A stretch of 64,000 nucleotides of DNA from Axinella damicornis (taxonomy: Eukaryota > Porifera > Demospongiae > Axinellida > Axinellidae), in NCBI GenBank assembly GCA_963931865.1, contig OZ007518.1, positions 8,856,361-8,920,360 on the forward strand, read 5' to 3'. The position numbers and the translations under genes are program-made. This document shows positions 48,301 to 61,000 of the stretch, piece by piece. The notes under the pieces were generated by a model that saw nothing but the letters and a program-made list of their open reading frames with translations, did not search any database and was not told where the DNA came from. Numbering within the stretch: the stretch's first letter is position 1; each line of letters begins with the position of its first letter.

Positions 48301-48862
48301 TAACAGATGAAATTAATTATGGAGCTATTAACTAGCTGGATGGTTCAAGATACTGTACTAATATTTTGTGATGGAATACCATTAGTCTTGGAACCAGACC
48401 CTTCGCACGGGGAGTGTCGGTTCCGAGACTACATAGTCGTATGAAATGTCATGCAAGTAGTATCATATTTTAAGCCGACACAGCACTGGAAAATATTCTC
48501 CATCACAAAAGATGATGTACGGTATCTGTACAACTGTCTTTCTGCAGTGAAATAGCTATAGCACATAAAGTTGCATGCGTGCATACACTACGTCCTGCAG
48601 AAAGTAGGTTGTAATGTCCGTGGTACATGTGCTGCCTCTCACTGGCAACATTTTACACTCTAGTTTCCTAAACCTTCACGAGAAACTGCAGTGTAAACTA
48701 TTCCAGCTCAGCTGCGTCACTGGTACACTATATTAACGAACTGTGTAGCTACCTACCAGCTGAGAGTAATGGCCGCTTTATGATGCCATGACATCATGAA
48801 AAACATGTACGACTCATAATACGACTCCTCTATCCCAGGCACGTCCCCCCAGTGGGCTACAG

Positions 48863-49786
48863 CTACCTCTGACATTGAAGTGGAGACGGTGCAGGGACAT
48901 GCCGTGTGTAATGTCGGCCCTACAGTCAGTGAGACTTGGTGAGGACGTGTTTGTTGGAGGAGGACACACAGGCTCACTCTTCAGTGATGATGATGATGCA
49001 CATACTGTCTACCAGTATCACCCACCAACTGACCAGTGGGTACCACTACCACGGTACGAGTCTGTGTGGTTTGCAATGGTGACACTCACAAACAAGCTGA
49101 CGCTAGTTGGTGGGCTCAATACATCCACTCGGCTATACAAGGTGACCAATCAGATCGCAGTGTGGGACACGGAGGCGATGTCCCGGGGGTGGACACACCC
49201 CTACCCCCCCATGCCCACACCACGTCACAGTCCAGCCGTTGCTACTCATGACAAGCGGCTGGTGGTGGCAGGTGGGAGCAAGTTTCCGTATGGTGTTGGC
49301 CCCCTAGCCACAGTTGAGGTCCTCGATACTACATCCCACCAATGGCTGTCTACCTCACCACTCCCCGTGAAATGCTCCTCCATGATATCCGCCATTGTTA
49401 ACCAAGAGTTGTACCTATTGGGGGGGACACTGACCACGGACACACTCGTTGTGTCCCTCCCCAACATAACGCGGAGCAGTGTTAACTCCGCCACCACCAA
49501 CAGATCCGCGCAATGGCGTAAGCTCCCCACACCACCACTGAAGAGCTCTGCCGCCGTCTCTGTACACGGATCAGTAGTAGCCATTGGGGGTCGCCATGGC
49601 AACGATCGCAGTACAACCATCCACGTCTACCAGCCTGCTACGAACAATTGGAAGAAGGTTGGTGACTTACCTTCTCCACGATGTTCTTGTTCGTGTACAC
49701 TGCTACCCAGCGGTGAGATCCTGGTTGCAGGAGGAGAAGATAGCAATGGCAAACGAACTAGCCGAGTCGATGCAGCTGCGTTGTGA
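48863..49786 (+). CDS. Kelch-repeat beta-propeller protein, copy 2
   Basis: The same exon structure as copy 1: acceptor ctacag, LPLTLKWRRCRDMP, six Gly-Gly blades, TGA at 49784-49786, 307 codons. Differences cluster in loops: blade 1 (GHTGSLFSDDDDAHT against GSADSLSLGGDDEHT) and the loop after blade 3 (GSKFPYGVGPLA against GNKSPGGDLLA). Indels keep the frame, which argues that both copies are or recently were functional. Poly(A) signal at 49949-49954. Confidence 0.87.
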   Translation, partial: LPLTLKWRRCRDMPCVMSALQSVRLGEDVFVGGGHTGSLFSDDDDAHTVYQYHPPTDQWVPLPRYESVWFAMVTLTNKLTLVGGLNTSTRLYKVTNQIAVWDTEAMSRGWTHPYPPMPTPRHSPAVATHDKRLVVAGGSKFPYGVGPLATVEVLDTTSHQWLSTSPLPVKCSSMISAIVNQELYLLGGTLTTDTLVVSLPNITRSSVNSATTNRSAQWRKLPTPPLKSSAAVSVHGSVVAIGGRHGNDRSTTIHVYQPATNNWKKVGDLPSPRCSCSCTLLPSGEILVAGGEDSNGKRTSRVDAAAL

Positions 49787-49948
49787 CTTTGCCTCATTCC
49801 GAGAACACTGTAATTGACACGGGAACGTGTTTTTAGTCTACACTTTATATTTTTGGAACGTTGTAGTTTTTTGAACTTTTTTCATGCTTTTCTGACTTGT
49901 TTTTGTACAAAAATATTTTTTTTCATAATCGGAATGGAGACAGTAATC

Positions 49949-49954
49949 AATAAA
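49949..49954 (+). terminator. Polyadenylation signal AATAAA, kelch copy 2
   Basis: AATAAA 163 bp after the kelch stop, orthologous to 22393-22398. Confidence 0.6.
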
Positions 49955-50410
49955 CCGCGGCTGATGATGATGATGCGTGCATGCAGTAGCCGGCCTGCAT
50001 GCACGGTCTAGAGAAGGTCTTCGATCGGGCGTCACATCGACACTGGCCTCAGCATCCTCCCCATGATCATCGTGCTGTCCCATATTACATCTCGAGGTGA
50101 GCGAGGATATGCAGTGCATTTGTCGGGGTAGCAGTCTAGTACCTAGGTACTGTAAAGACTGCTTGTTGTGTATCCGTCAGCAGGATGGAAATTTAACATG
50201 GAGAGAGAACGTTAGCAGCTGTACAGTACTTGTACTAGCTAGCCCTAACCACACCCCACTGTAACCATATATGGAAGTACATAGGGATAGTCTCGTTCCC
50301 AGACCATTTTTCGCAATGCCAAGGGGAGGAGATAAGCGGAACGAAAATACCTCTGTCCATGTTGGAGAGATACTGGAGCAATCTTACTGGCATTCAAACT
50401 CCCCACTGCC

Positions 50411-50730
50411 TAGTCTCGCGGGCCAGCCTCTCGCCACACCCACTGCGGGGAGGGGAGAGTCTGGGAAAATTGCCATATGGCTCTCGTATTGCACGATCAG
50501 CAGTAGGGCAGCTGCCTATAAGTAGGAGCGAACGTAATTGGGAGTGTATGTAGTAAAAAACCATTGATGCTGGGGTGTTAAGCACACATACTAGTGTACT
50601 GAAAGGCAACTGCCGCTCCGTTGAATCCACTTAACACGGCAAGAAATTCCTGGCGTGTTAGATACGAGGAATTTTCCCAGACTCTCCCCTCCCCGTAGTG
50701 GGTGTGGCGAGAGGCTGGCCTGCGAGACTA
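50411..50730. mobile_element. 320-bp MITE with 9-bp target duplication, unit 2 only
   Basis: Ends tagtctcgcgggccagcctc and its inverse gaggctggcctgcgagacta; the inverted repeats extend over about 70 bp (ccctccccgtagtgggtgtg on the right). Flanked by CCCACTGCC on each side (50402-50410, 50731-50739). Unit 1 has the uninterrupted site ctccactgccgattgacac near 22870. Non-coding. Confidence 0.88.
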
Positions 50731-51024
50731 CCCACTGCCGATTGACACGCTCACAAACACATCCCGACCCTTCACCAGTCTATCAGACAGTGGATTTCGG
50801 TAATTTCAGGTTTGGATGCCTCTAACTACTCTGTGGGGGCTGTGGTGCGGATACTACTGGAATGTACAGGTCTTCTGCGGCATCATTCAGGACGGAGACA
50901 CCATTGAGGCCCAGATCGGACTGGATCGCCAAGTTACTGGATTGCCAGATTTGCCAGGATTGCCAGATTGCTAGGCCTGCCTGTTTGCTAGGTTCAAGCC
51001 TGAATGCCGGATTGCCATTATGCT

Positions 51025-51195
51025 TCCAGCTCTCCTCTCCTTAGCAACCGGGATAAGTATATACCTACTTCTATAGAACAATCCCTCCAGACAACATCCA
51101 GGCCAAAGTAATGGTGGACCTGATGCTTTGGTTCAACTGGACTCACATTTCAACCGTTTATTCTGACGAGGCCTACGGTCAGCCGGGGATAGCTG
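51025..51195 (+). pseudogene. Class C GPCR (mGluR/GABA-B-like) ligand-binding domain fragment
   Basis: Translation gives SSSPLLSNRDKY, then after a one-base shift TYFYRTIPPDNIQAKVMVDL and FNWTHISTVYSDEAYGQPG. This follows the family order seen in metabotropic glutamate receptors (S-S-P-x-L-S-x-R-x-x-Y-x-Y-F-x-R-T-x-P-P-D, then W-x-Y/H-V/I-S-T-x-x-S-x-x-x-Y-G). Only about 57 codons are present, with a frameshift and no neighbouring exons, so it is a relic. Unit 1 has lost this segment by a deletion joining cttctgc to acaatggtg near 23570. Confidence 0.8.
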
Positions 51196-51519
51196 CACAC
51201 GATGGTGCAAGTTGGATGTTCATACGTTGCGTAGTTCTCGAGATGGAGCAACTCTTCTTGGTTTTTTTAGTCTACTGAACAGTCTAGTTACTGGATGGAA
51301 AGACGAGAACAGCTCCATCTTGGGGACCTGTGCAACATATGAACAGTGGACTTGCACGTACCTGAACTGGAGTGCACAGACTTGCATACCCAGCCCCTCC
51401 TGAAGTTTGCTGTGTGATCACATTGCTCTCTGACCTCATATTGTGATAACTTATACAGACATATGTAATAAGCTCTGCAGTAGTTATTCAGATGTCCAAG
51501 GTACTACTCACCTCACAGT

Positions 51520-51688
51520 TGGCTAGCCCTGGCTCCATGGGAGGGTGAGCTAGCCCTGGCTCCATGGGAGGGTGAGCTAGCCCTGGCTCTATGGGAGGGT
51601 GAGCTAGCCCTGGCTCCATGGGAGAGTGAGCTAGCCCTGGCTCCATGGGAGAGTGAGCTAGCCCTGGCTCCATGGGAGGGTGAGCTAG
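51520..51688. repeat. 27-bp minisatellite, unit 2 (about 6 copies)
   Basis: Same monomer as at 23908-24306, contracted or not expanded in this copy, with gggagagtgag variants. Confidence 0.92.
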
Positions 51689-51808
51689 CCAGGTAGGCTG
51701 GAGAGGGTACTTGGTCTGACTAGCAGTTCAGCAGGAGATCTCGGGTCCAGGGCAGCCACAGTGGCTATAGGGTGTGCATTCCTCTGTGTATTAGGCCTCA
51801 TGGGCGTA

Positions 51809-52019
51809 TTATCCCTCCCTCCCTCCCTCCCCTCCCCTCCCTCCCTCCCTCCCTCCCTCCCTCCCTCCCTCCCTCCCTCCCTCCCTCCCTCCCTCCCTCC
51901 CTCCCTCCCTCCCTCCCTCCCTCCCTCCCTCCCTCCCTCCCTCCCTCCCTCCCTCCCTCCCTCTCCCTCCCTCCCTCTCTCCTCTCTCCCCCCTCCCTCC
52001 CTCCTTCCCTCTCCCCATC
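51809..52019. repeat. (TCCC)n polypyrimidine tract, unit 2
   Basis: About 210 bp of almost pure TCCC, orthologous to 24618-24978. Confidence 0.95.
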
Positions 52020-52890
52020 CAGCCCTGTCTAGCCAGCTAAAACCAACTCTGCAATTTGCTCATGCAATCAGAGACCACCTCCACAACAGACCAGGTGAGA
52101 GCAGGATTTGAACTTGAATACTTTTCTAATCTTGAGGATTATTTGGCTGCAAACGATCTTTGACTGTTGGTAGTGAGAGGGTCTGTGGTGTGTGTTCCTG
52201 TTGGTTGTGAGTGTGATGATCAAGTTGAGAGGGGTTGAATCTCCACAGGGGAGAGGCTGGTTGACGAAGTTCCCCCCCCCCACCCCCCCCCACCCCCCCC
52301 ACCCCCCCTCCCTGGTTCATGCTGTATTGCATAATCCTGGTGCTGGCTGGAGGGTAGACACAACTGGTGGAGTCCACTGTCTGGTCCACCTTGAGCCTGA
52401 CAGTACCACACGCAATATGGTACCACACACAGTATGATTGTGCTTGGGGATTGTGATATTGAGTTAGTGTCTACCTCAATTCAGTTCTGAGATGCTAGAT
52501 GGTGTACAGTATGGAACACCAAATGCGACAAAAATCGCTGGATCTACTGGATCATTTTCTCAATCTCCTGGACCCTGCATGATAGAAGGGATCAAATTGC
52601 AATCTTTGGAACGCATACCCGCGTTCTGAGGAATGCTCCTAAGATCATTTTGTTCTCAGAAAGGGTCGACAGATTGTGTGTGTGTGTACGTGTGTGTGTA
52701 TGTGAGAGAGAGTATGTGTGTGTGTGTGTGTGTATGCGTGCGTGCGTGCGTGTGTGTGTGTGTTGTGTGTGTGCGTGTGTGTGTGTGTGTGGGAGGGGGA
52801 GTGAAGACCAGGGTGCATGATAACTTATCTAGAAGGAATATTTTGTGAAGGTTTTAGTTTGGTGGTTTGGTGATCTTGGATTGGGACCAA
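52020..52890. other. Distal end of unit 2
   Basis: No gene seen. It contains interrupted poly-C (52273-52309), a TG-rich degenerate microsatellite (52675-52792) and the junction stretch leading to unit 3. The large GGT array of unit 1 has no counterpart here. Confidence 0.6.
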
Positions 52891-54070
52891 CAAACTAAAT
52901 GCTCGACAGCTACACTGCCAGACATGTGGCCGCCAGCTGTGTGTGTGTACATTTGATTGCGTGAACAGCTTGTGCAAAAAGACGGGGCCTGTATATTCCC
53001 TACTGGACACCTGTGCAGGGATTTCCCCTCTTCTGTGACAGAGCAAATGAGGGCCTGAACTGTGCTTCATAGAGGCTGTGAAGTAAATACACACACACAT
53101 ACTGCACAGATAACTTTTATCCATCATTTACAGTTGTCAGAAAGGGCTCTAGTCTCGTGGCACGGGCACGAGACTAAAAGGCCTCTTGTACGTGGTGACT
53201 TGAAATACATACTTCCACTGTGGGGAAGTGGAGGGAGGGAGCTAGGAAATTGATCCAGTAATAAAATTGTTTTTGTGTTGCACATTCAGTTTAAGTGTGT
53301 CGAGTACAGTGAGTTTGTGGAGTGAAATTAATTACATGTACCCAATGTGTGTGCATGCGCAGCAAGGGTAGAGTGATTGCTCTGTCTGTCAGTGTGTCTG
53401 TATGTCTGTCTGTTTGTGGATGCAAAATAACGACCTGTACATACCTCACAAGTCGTATGAAGATAGAGAAAGGTTTTCACTCTCCGTCCTAATTATCCAA
53501 AACCGTGCCTCAATTTCAATATTGTTTACTGTAGGTCAAGTGATGTCGCTACGACAGTGCATCGAGTGTCACTGCAAACAGTGCACGGGGTAAGTGCTCT
53601 ACTGGGCACTTGAGATTATTATTACCTGAGGTACAGGTGTGTGCATATTGTAATGAGCTACTTCTCTTCCACTTAGCTTAAGCAGAGCAGACCACACAGC
53701 GTCCACTAACAAGTATTCTCGTGCCCAGACCCCACCCCTCGTGAGAAAGAGGGTCTGGTGACTTTGCGCAGAAACCTCGGTCTTTGTTAACTTTTATGCA
53801 GGAATTTCAGGCTGCCAATGAAATCGTAGAGAATTCAATTTTGTCTTTATTAGGAGCGAGAAAATTCAGATTACTTCACGTGTAGGGCTTCCTGTTCTGT
53901 CTGGTTTCAGGCGGTTAGCTGAGCTTTGAAGTTTAAATGAAGACCGAGAATGTTGCTGAAAGTCACCAGACAGATATTCCACGTAGGTTTCCGGCTTGGC
54001 ACGAGACTACTGACAAGGGGTGATAACTATTATGTTGACAGCTGACCATTAGTCTGTGACACCATTGACT

Positions 54071-54449
54071 TAGCCTCGTTCACAGGCCCGCACGCCGCTT
54101 TCGGTTGCACGAAAGAACGCGGAGGGCCTGATATGTTTCCTCACGTGCGTGACGTCGAGGGTAGAAAGGTGGTTGAAAGGACTTAATTGAACATGGGTGA
54201 TCTGGGGCTCAGAACAGCAAGAAGAATTAAGCAACGTACCACGCGTATCTGGCTAGCGGGGGGCGACTGTCATACACACCATGCAAGCTTTGAACGTGTA
54301 GTTGATTGAACAATACGCAAACCTTCGCTTATTCATTCTGAAAACTGTTGTCGATTATGTAATGCTCACGTGAGAAAACATACCAGGTTCTCCCCGCTTT
54401 TCCGTACTGCAAGCGACAAAAAGCTGGGCGGGGCCTGGGAAGGAGGCTA
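54071..54449. mobile_element. MITE, TAGCCTCGTTC family, unit 3
   Basis: Third orthologous copy of the MITE, slightly longer than the other two because of an insertion near 54270-54305. It has the same inverted ends, with one change in the right end (gaaggaggcta). Non-coding. Confidence 0.7.
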
Positions 54450-54702
54450 CCATTGATTGTTAACTGATTTACCCTCATAGTATGTGTACTGCTGTGCATG
54501 TGGGCCGGCAAATCTCCACCTAGGTTCTGTACAGTGCCGAGTAAAATATGCAGCTGGTCCTTTTTCCACCTGAAACAGTGACTCTAACAGATGCTATTTG
54601 TGTGTACAACCACTGACCTGGATGACCGGGTGTGTGCAGGCTGGATACTGTCCATGCTGCAGTAGGACGTGCCACTCTTGAGATGGTTTTGTCTGTCACA
54701 CA

Positions 54703-54747
54703 ACACACACTCACACACACACACACGCACACACACACACGAACACG

Positions 54748-54831
<84 letters not shown>
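54703..54831. repeat. (CA)n microsatellite, unit 3
   Basis: About 130 bp of CA with cgcacac and cgaacacgcatac interruptions, orthologous to 2150-2361 and 28360-28506. Confidence 0.93.
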
Positions 54832-54835
<4 letters not shown>

Positions 54836-55039
54836 GGCTCTCATGGGAAGCTGACAGTGAAGTCAAAGCCAACAGACACTGAGACGGGCAGTGATCAGTG
54901 ACATGGTGCAGAGTTGTACACTGACACTAGCCAGGATCTACAAGGTGTATCAGATGAACACTGGATCCAGGTCTTTGGGCATGGCCAGCTTCTTTCCCAG
55001 TCCCCATTCCATACTGAGATTGCCATACGGATTGCCAGT

Positions 55040-58000
55040 AATTTGTCTGGTTGCACAACTGGAAGCCGGGAACACAAGCAGGCATCTGGTTGCACAACTG
55101 GATGTCCTGATGCATTAACCCCGTGAGGCTGTCTGGTTGCACAACTGGATGTCCTGATGCATTAACCCGTGAGGCTGTCTGGTTGCACAACTGGATGCCC
55201 TGATGCATTAACCCGTGAGGCTGTCTGGTTGCACAACTGGATGTCCTGATGCATTAACCCGTGAGGCTGTCTGGTTGCACAACTGGTGCCCTGATGCATT
55301 AACCCGTGAGGCTGTCTGGTTGTGCAACTGGATGTCCTGATGCATTAACCCGTGAGGCTGTCTGGTTGTGCAACTGGATGTCCTGATGCATTAACCCGTG
55401 AGGCTGTCTGGTTGTGCAACTGGATGTCCTGATGCATTAACCCGTGAGGCTGTCTGGGTGTGCAACTGGATGCCCTGATGCATTAACCCGTGAGGCTGTC
55501 TGGTTGCACAACTGGATGTCCTGATGCATTAACCCGTGAGGCTGTCTGGTTGCACAACTGGATGCCCTGATGCATTAACCCGTGAGGCTGTCTGGTTGTG
55601 CAACTGGATGTCCTGATGCATTAACCCGTGAGGCTGTCTGGTTGTGCAACTGGATGCCCTGATGCATTAACCCGTGAGGCTGTCTGGTTGTGCAACTGGA
55701 TGTCCTGATGCATTAACCCCGTGAGGCTGTCTGGGTGTGCAACTGGATGCCCTGATGCATTAACCCGTGAGGCTGTCTGGTTGTGCAACTGGATGTCCTG
55801 ATGCATTAACCCGTGAGGCTGTCTGGGTGTGCAACTGGATGCCCTGATGCATTAACCCATGAGGCTGTCTGGTTGCACAACTGGATGTCCTGATGCATTA
55901 ACCCGTGAGGCTGTCTGGTTGCACAACTGGATGCCCTGATGCATTAACCCGTGAGGCTGTCTGGTTGTGCAACTGGATGTCCTGATGCATTAACCCGTGA
56001 GGCTGTCTGGTTGTGCAACTGGATGTCCTGATGCATTAACCCGTGAGGCTGTCTGGTTGTGCAACTGGATGTCCTGATGCATTAACCCGTGAGGCTGTCT
56101 GGGTGTGCAACTGGATGCCCTGATGCATTAACCCGTGAGGCTGTCTGGTTGCACAACTGGATGTCCTGATGCATTAACCCGTGAGGCTGTCTGGTTGCAC
56201 AACTGGATGCCCTGATGCATTAACCCGTGAGGCTGTCTGGTTGTGCAACTGGATGTCCTGATGCATTAACCCGTGAGGCTGTCTGGTTGTGCAACTGGAT
56301 GCCCTGATGCATTAACCCGTGAGGCTGTCTGGTTGTGCAACTGGATGTCCTGATGCATTAACCCCGTGAGGCTGTCTGGGTGTGCAACTGGATGCCCTGA
56401 TGCATTAACCCGTGAGGCTGTCTGGTTGTGCAACTGGATGTCCTGATGCATTAACCCGTGAGGCTGTCTGGGTGTGCAACTGGATGCCCTGATGCATTAA
56501 CCCGTGAGGCTGTCTGGTTGCACAACTGGATGTCCTGATGCATTAACCCGTGAGGCTGTCTGGTTGCACAACTGGATGCCCTGATGCATTAACCCGTGAG
56601 GCTGTCTGGTTGTGCAACTGGATGTCCTGATGCATTAACCCGTGAGGCTGTCTGGTTGTGCAACTGGATGCCCTGATGCATTAACCCGTGAGGCTGTCTG
56701 GTTGTGCAACTGGATGTCCTGATGCATTAACCCCGTGAGGCTGTCTGGGTGTGCAACTGGATGCCCTGATGCATTAACCCGTGAGGCTGTGTGGTTGTGC
56801 ATGATGCATTAACCCGTGAGGCTGTCTGGTTGTGCAACTGGATGCCCTGATGCATTAACCCGTGAGGCTGTCTGGTTGTGCAACTGGATGTCCTGATGCA
56901 TTAACCCCGTGAGGCTGTCTGGTTGTGCAACTGGATGCCCTGATGCATTAACCCGTGAGGCTGTCTGGTTGTGCAACTGGATGCCCTGATGCATTAACCC
57001 GTGAGGCTGTCTGGTTGTGCAACTGGATGTCCTGATGCATTAACCCCGTGAGGCTGTCTGGTTGTGCAACTGGATGCCCTGATGCATTAACCCGTGAGGC
57101 TGTCTGGTTGTGCAACTGGATGTCCTGATGCATTAACCCGTGAGGCTGTCTGGTTGTGCAACTGGATGCCCTGATGCATTAACCCGTGAGGCTGTCTGGT
57201 TGTGCAACTGGATGTCCTGATGCATTAACCCCGTGAGGCTGTCTGGTTGTGCAACTGGATGCCCTGATGCATTAACCCCGTGAGGCTGTCTGGTTGTGCA
57301 ACTGGATGCCCTGATGCATTAACCCCGTGAGGCTGTCTGGTTGTGCAACTGGATGCCCTGATGCATTAACCCCGTGAGGCTGTCTGGTTGTGCAACTGGA
57401 TGCCCTGATGCATTAACCCCGTGAGGCTGTCTGGTTGTGCAACTGGATGCCCTGATGCATTAACCCGTGAGGCTGTCTGGTTGTGCAACTGGATACCCTG
57501 ATGCATTAACCCCGTGAGGCTGTCTGGTTGTGCAACTGGATGCCCTGATGCATTAACCCGTGAGGCTGTCTGGTTGTGCAACTGGATGCCCTGATGCATT
57601 AACCAGTGAGACTGTCTGGTTGTGCAACTGGATGCCCTGATGCATTAACCCCGTGAGGCTGTCTGGTTGTACAACTGGATGCCCTGATGCATTAACCCCG
57701 TGAGGCTGTCTGGTTGTGCAACTGGATGCCCTGATGCATTAACCCCGTGAGGCTGTCTGGTTGTGCAACTGGATGCCCTGATGCATTAACCCCGTGAGGC
57801 TGTCTGGTTGTGCAACTGGATGCCCTGATGCATTAACCCGTGAGGCTGTCTGGTTGTGCAACTGGATGCCCTGATGCATTAACCAGTGAGACTGTCTGGT
57901 TGTGCAACTGGATGCCCTGATGCATTAACCCCGTGAGGCTGTCTGGTTGTGCAACTGGATGTCCTGATGCATTAACCCGTGAGGCTGTCTGGTTGTGCAA

Positions 58001-61000
58001 CTGGATGCCCTGATGCATTAACCCCGTGAGGCTGTCTGGTTGTGCAACTGGATGCCCTGATGCATTAACCCGTGAGGCTGTCTGGTTGTGCAACTGGATG
58101 CCCTGATGCATTAACCCGTGAGGCTGTCTGGTTGTGCAACTGGATGCCCTGATGCATTAACCCGTGAGGCTGTCTGGTTGTGCAACTGGATGTCCTGATG
58201 CATTAACCCCGTGAGGCTGTCTGGTTGTGCAACTGGATGCCCTGATGCATTAACCCGTGAGGCTGTCTGGTTGTGCAACTGGATGCCCTGATGCATTAAC
58301 CCGTGAGGCTGTCTGGTTGTGCAACTGGATGCCCTGATGCATTAACCCCGTGAGGCTGTCTGGTTGTGCAACTGGATGTCCTGATGCATTAACCCCGTGA
58401 GGCTGTCTGGTTGTGCAACTGGATGCCCTGATGCATTAACCCCGTGAGGCTGTCTGGTTGTGCAACTGGATGTCCTGATGCATTAACCCGTGAGGCTGTC
58501 TGGTTGTGCAACTGGATGCCCTGATGCATTAACCCGTGAGGCTGTCTGGTTGTGCAACTGGATGTCCTGATGCATTAACCCCGTGAGGCTGTCTGGGTGT
58601 GCAACTGGATGCCCTGATGCATTAACCCGTGAGGCTGTCTGGTTGTGCAACTGGATGTCCTGATGCATTAACCCGTGAGGCTGTCTGGGTGTGCAACTGG
58701 ATGCCCTGATGCATTAACCCGTGAGGCTGTCTGGTTGCACAACTGGATGTCCTGATGCATTAACCCGTGAGGCTGTCTGGTTGCACAACTGGATGCCCTG
58801 ATGCATTAACCCGTGAGGCTGTCTGGTTGTGCAACTGGATGTCCTGATGCATTAACCCGTGAGGCTGTCTGGTTGTGCAACTGGATGCCCTGATGCATTA
58901 ACCCGTGAGGCTGTCTGGTTGTGCAACTGGATGTCCTGATGCATTAACCCCGTGAGGCTGTCTGGGTGTGCAACTGGATGCCCTGATGCATTAACCCCGT
59001 GAGGCTGTCTGGTTGTGCAACTGGATGCCCTGATGCATTAACCCCGTGAGGCTGTCTGGTTGTGCAACTGGATGCCCTGATGCATTAACCCGTGAGGCTG
59101 TCTGGTTGTGCAACTGGATACCCTGATGCATTAACCCCGTGAGGCTGTCTGGTTGTGCAACTGGATGCCCTGATGCATTAACCCGTGAGGCTGTCTGGTT
59201 GTGCAACTGGATGCCCTGATGCATTAACCAGTGAGACTGTCTGGTTGTGCAACTGGATGCCCTGATGCATTAACCCCGTGAGGCTGTCTGGTTGTACAAC
59301 TGGATGCCCTGATGCATTAACCCCGTGAGGCTGTCTGGTTGTGCAACTGGATGCCCTGATGCATTAACCCCGTGAGGCTGTCTGGTTGTGCAACTGGATG
59401 CCCTGATGCATTAACCCCGTGAGGCTGTCTGGTTGTGCAACTGGATGCCCTGATGCATTAACCCGTGAGGCTGTCTGGTTGTGCAACTGGATGCCCTGAT
59501 GCATTAACCAGTGAGACTGTCTGGTTGTGCAACTGGATGCCCTGATGCATTAACCCCGTGAGGCTGTCTGGTTGTGCAACTGGATGTCCTGATGCATTAA
59601 CCCGTGAGGCTGTCTGGTTGTGCAACTGGATGCCCTGATGCATTAACCCCGTGAGGCTGTCTGGTTGTGCAACTGGATGCCCTGATGCATTAACCCGTGA
59701 GGCTGTCTGGTTGTGCAACTGGATGCCCTGATGCATTAACCCGTGAGGCTGTCTGGTTGTGCAACTGGATGCCCTGATGCATTAACCCGTGAGGCTGTCT
59801 GGTTGTGCAACTGGATGTCCTGATGCATTAACCCCGTGAGGCTGTCTGGTTGTGCAACTGGATGCCCTGATGCATTAACCCGTGAGGCTGTCTGGTTGTG
59901 CAACTGGATGCCCTGATGCATTAACCCGTGAGGCTGTCTGGTTGTGCAACTGGATGCCCTGATGCATTAACCCCGTGAGGCTGTCTGGTTGTGCAACTGG
60001 ATGTCCTGATGCATTAACCCCGTGAGGCTGTCTGGTTGTGCAACTGGATGCCCTGATGCATTAACCCCGTGAGGCTGTCTGGTTGTGCAACTGGATGTCC
60101 TGATGCATTAACCCGTGAGGCTGTCTGGTTGTGCAACTGGATGCCCTGATGCATTAACCCGTGAGGCTGTCTGGTTGTGCAACTGGATGTCCTGATGCAT
60201 TAACCCCGTGAGGCTGTCTGGGTGTGCAACTGGATGCCCTGATGCATTAACCCGTGAGGCTGTCTGGTTGTGCAACTGGATGTCCTGATGCATTAACCCG
60301 TGAGGCTGTCTGGGTGTGCAACTGGATGCCCTGATGCATTAACCCGTGAGGCTGTCTGGTTGCACAACTGGATGTCCTGATGCATTAACCCGTGAGGCTG
60401 TCTGGTTGCACAACTGGATGCCCTGATGCATTAACCCGTGAGGCTGTCTGGTTGTGCAACTGGATGTCCTGATGCATTAACCCGTGAGGCTGTCTGGTTG
60501 TGCAACTGGATGCCCTGATGCATTAACCCGTGAGGCTGTCTGGTTGTGCAACTGGATGTCCTGATGCATTAACCCCGTGAGGCTGTCTGGGTGTGCAACT
60601 GGATGCCCTGATGCATTAACCCGTGAGGCTGTGTGGTTGTGCATGATGCATTAACCCGTGAGGCTGTCTGGTTGTGCAACTGGATGCCCTGATGCATTAA
60701 CCCGTGAGGCTGTCTGGTTGTGCAACTGGATGTCCTGATGCATTAACCCGTGAGGCTGTCTGGTTGTGCAACTGGATGCCCTGATGCATTAACCCGTGAG
60801 GCTGTCTGGTTGTGCAACTGGATGCCCTGATGCATTAACCCGTGAGGCTGTCTGGTTGTGCAACTGGATGTCCTGATGCATTAACCCCGTGAGGCTGTCT
60901 GGTTGTGCAACTGGATGCCCTGATGCATTAACCCGTGAGGCTGTCTGGTTGTGCAACTGGATGCCCTGATGCATTAACCCGTGAGGCTGTCTGGTTGTGC

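Larger units (their letters stand above)
26277..52890 (+). repeat. Tandem segmental duplication, unit 2
   Basis: Second copy of the unit in the same orientation, directly abutting unit 1. The end of unit 1 (TG repeat, then gggagggggagtgaagacca, then a ggtttggtgatcttgga stretch) recurs before unit 3 at about 52790-52890, so the junction type repeats. Unit 2 differs from unit 1 by a 2.9-kb hAT transposon, several MITE-like insertions, a shorter Ig array, a different death-domain and coiled-coil block, a retained GPCR fragment, and lack of the giant GGT tract. Confidence 0.92.
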
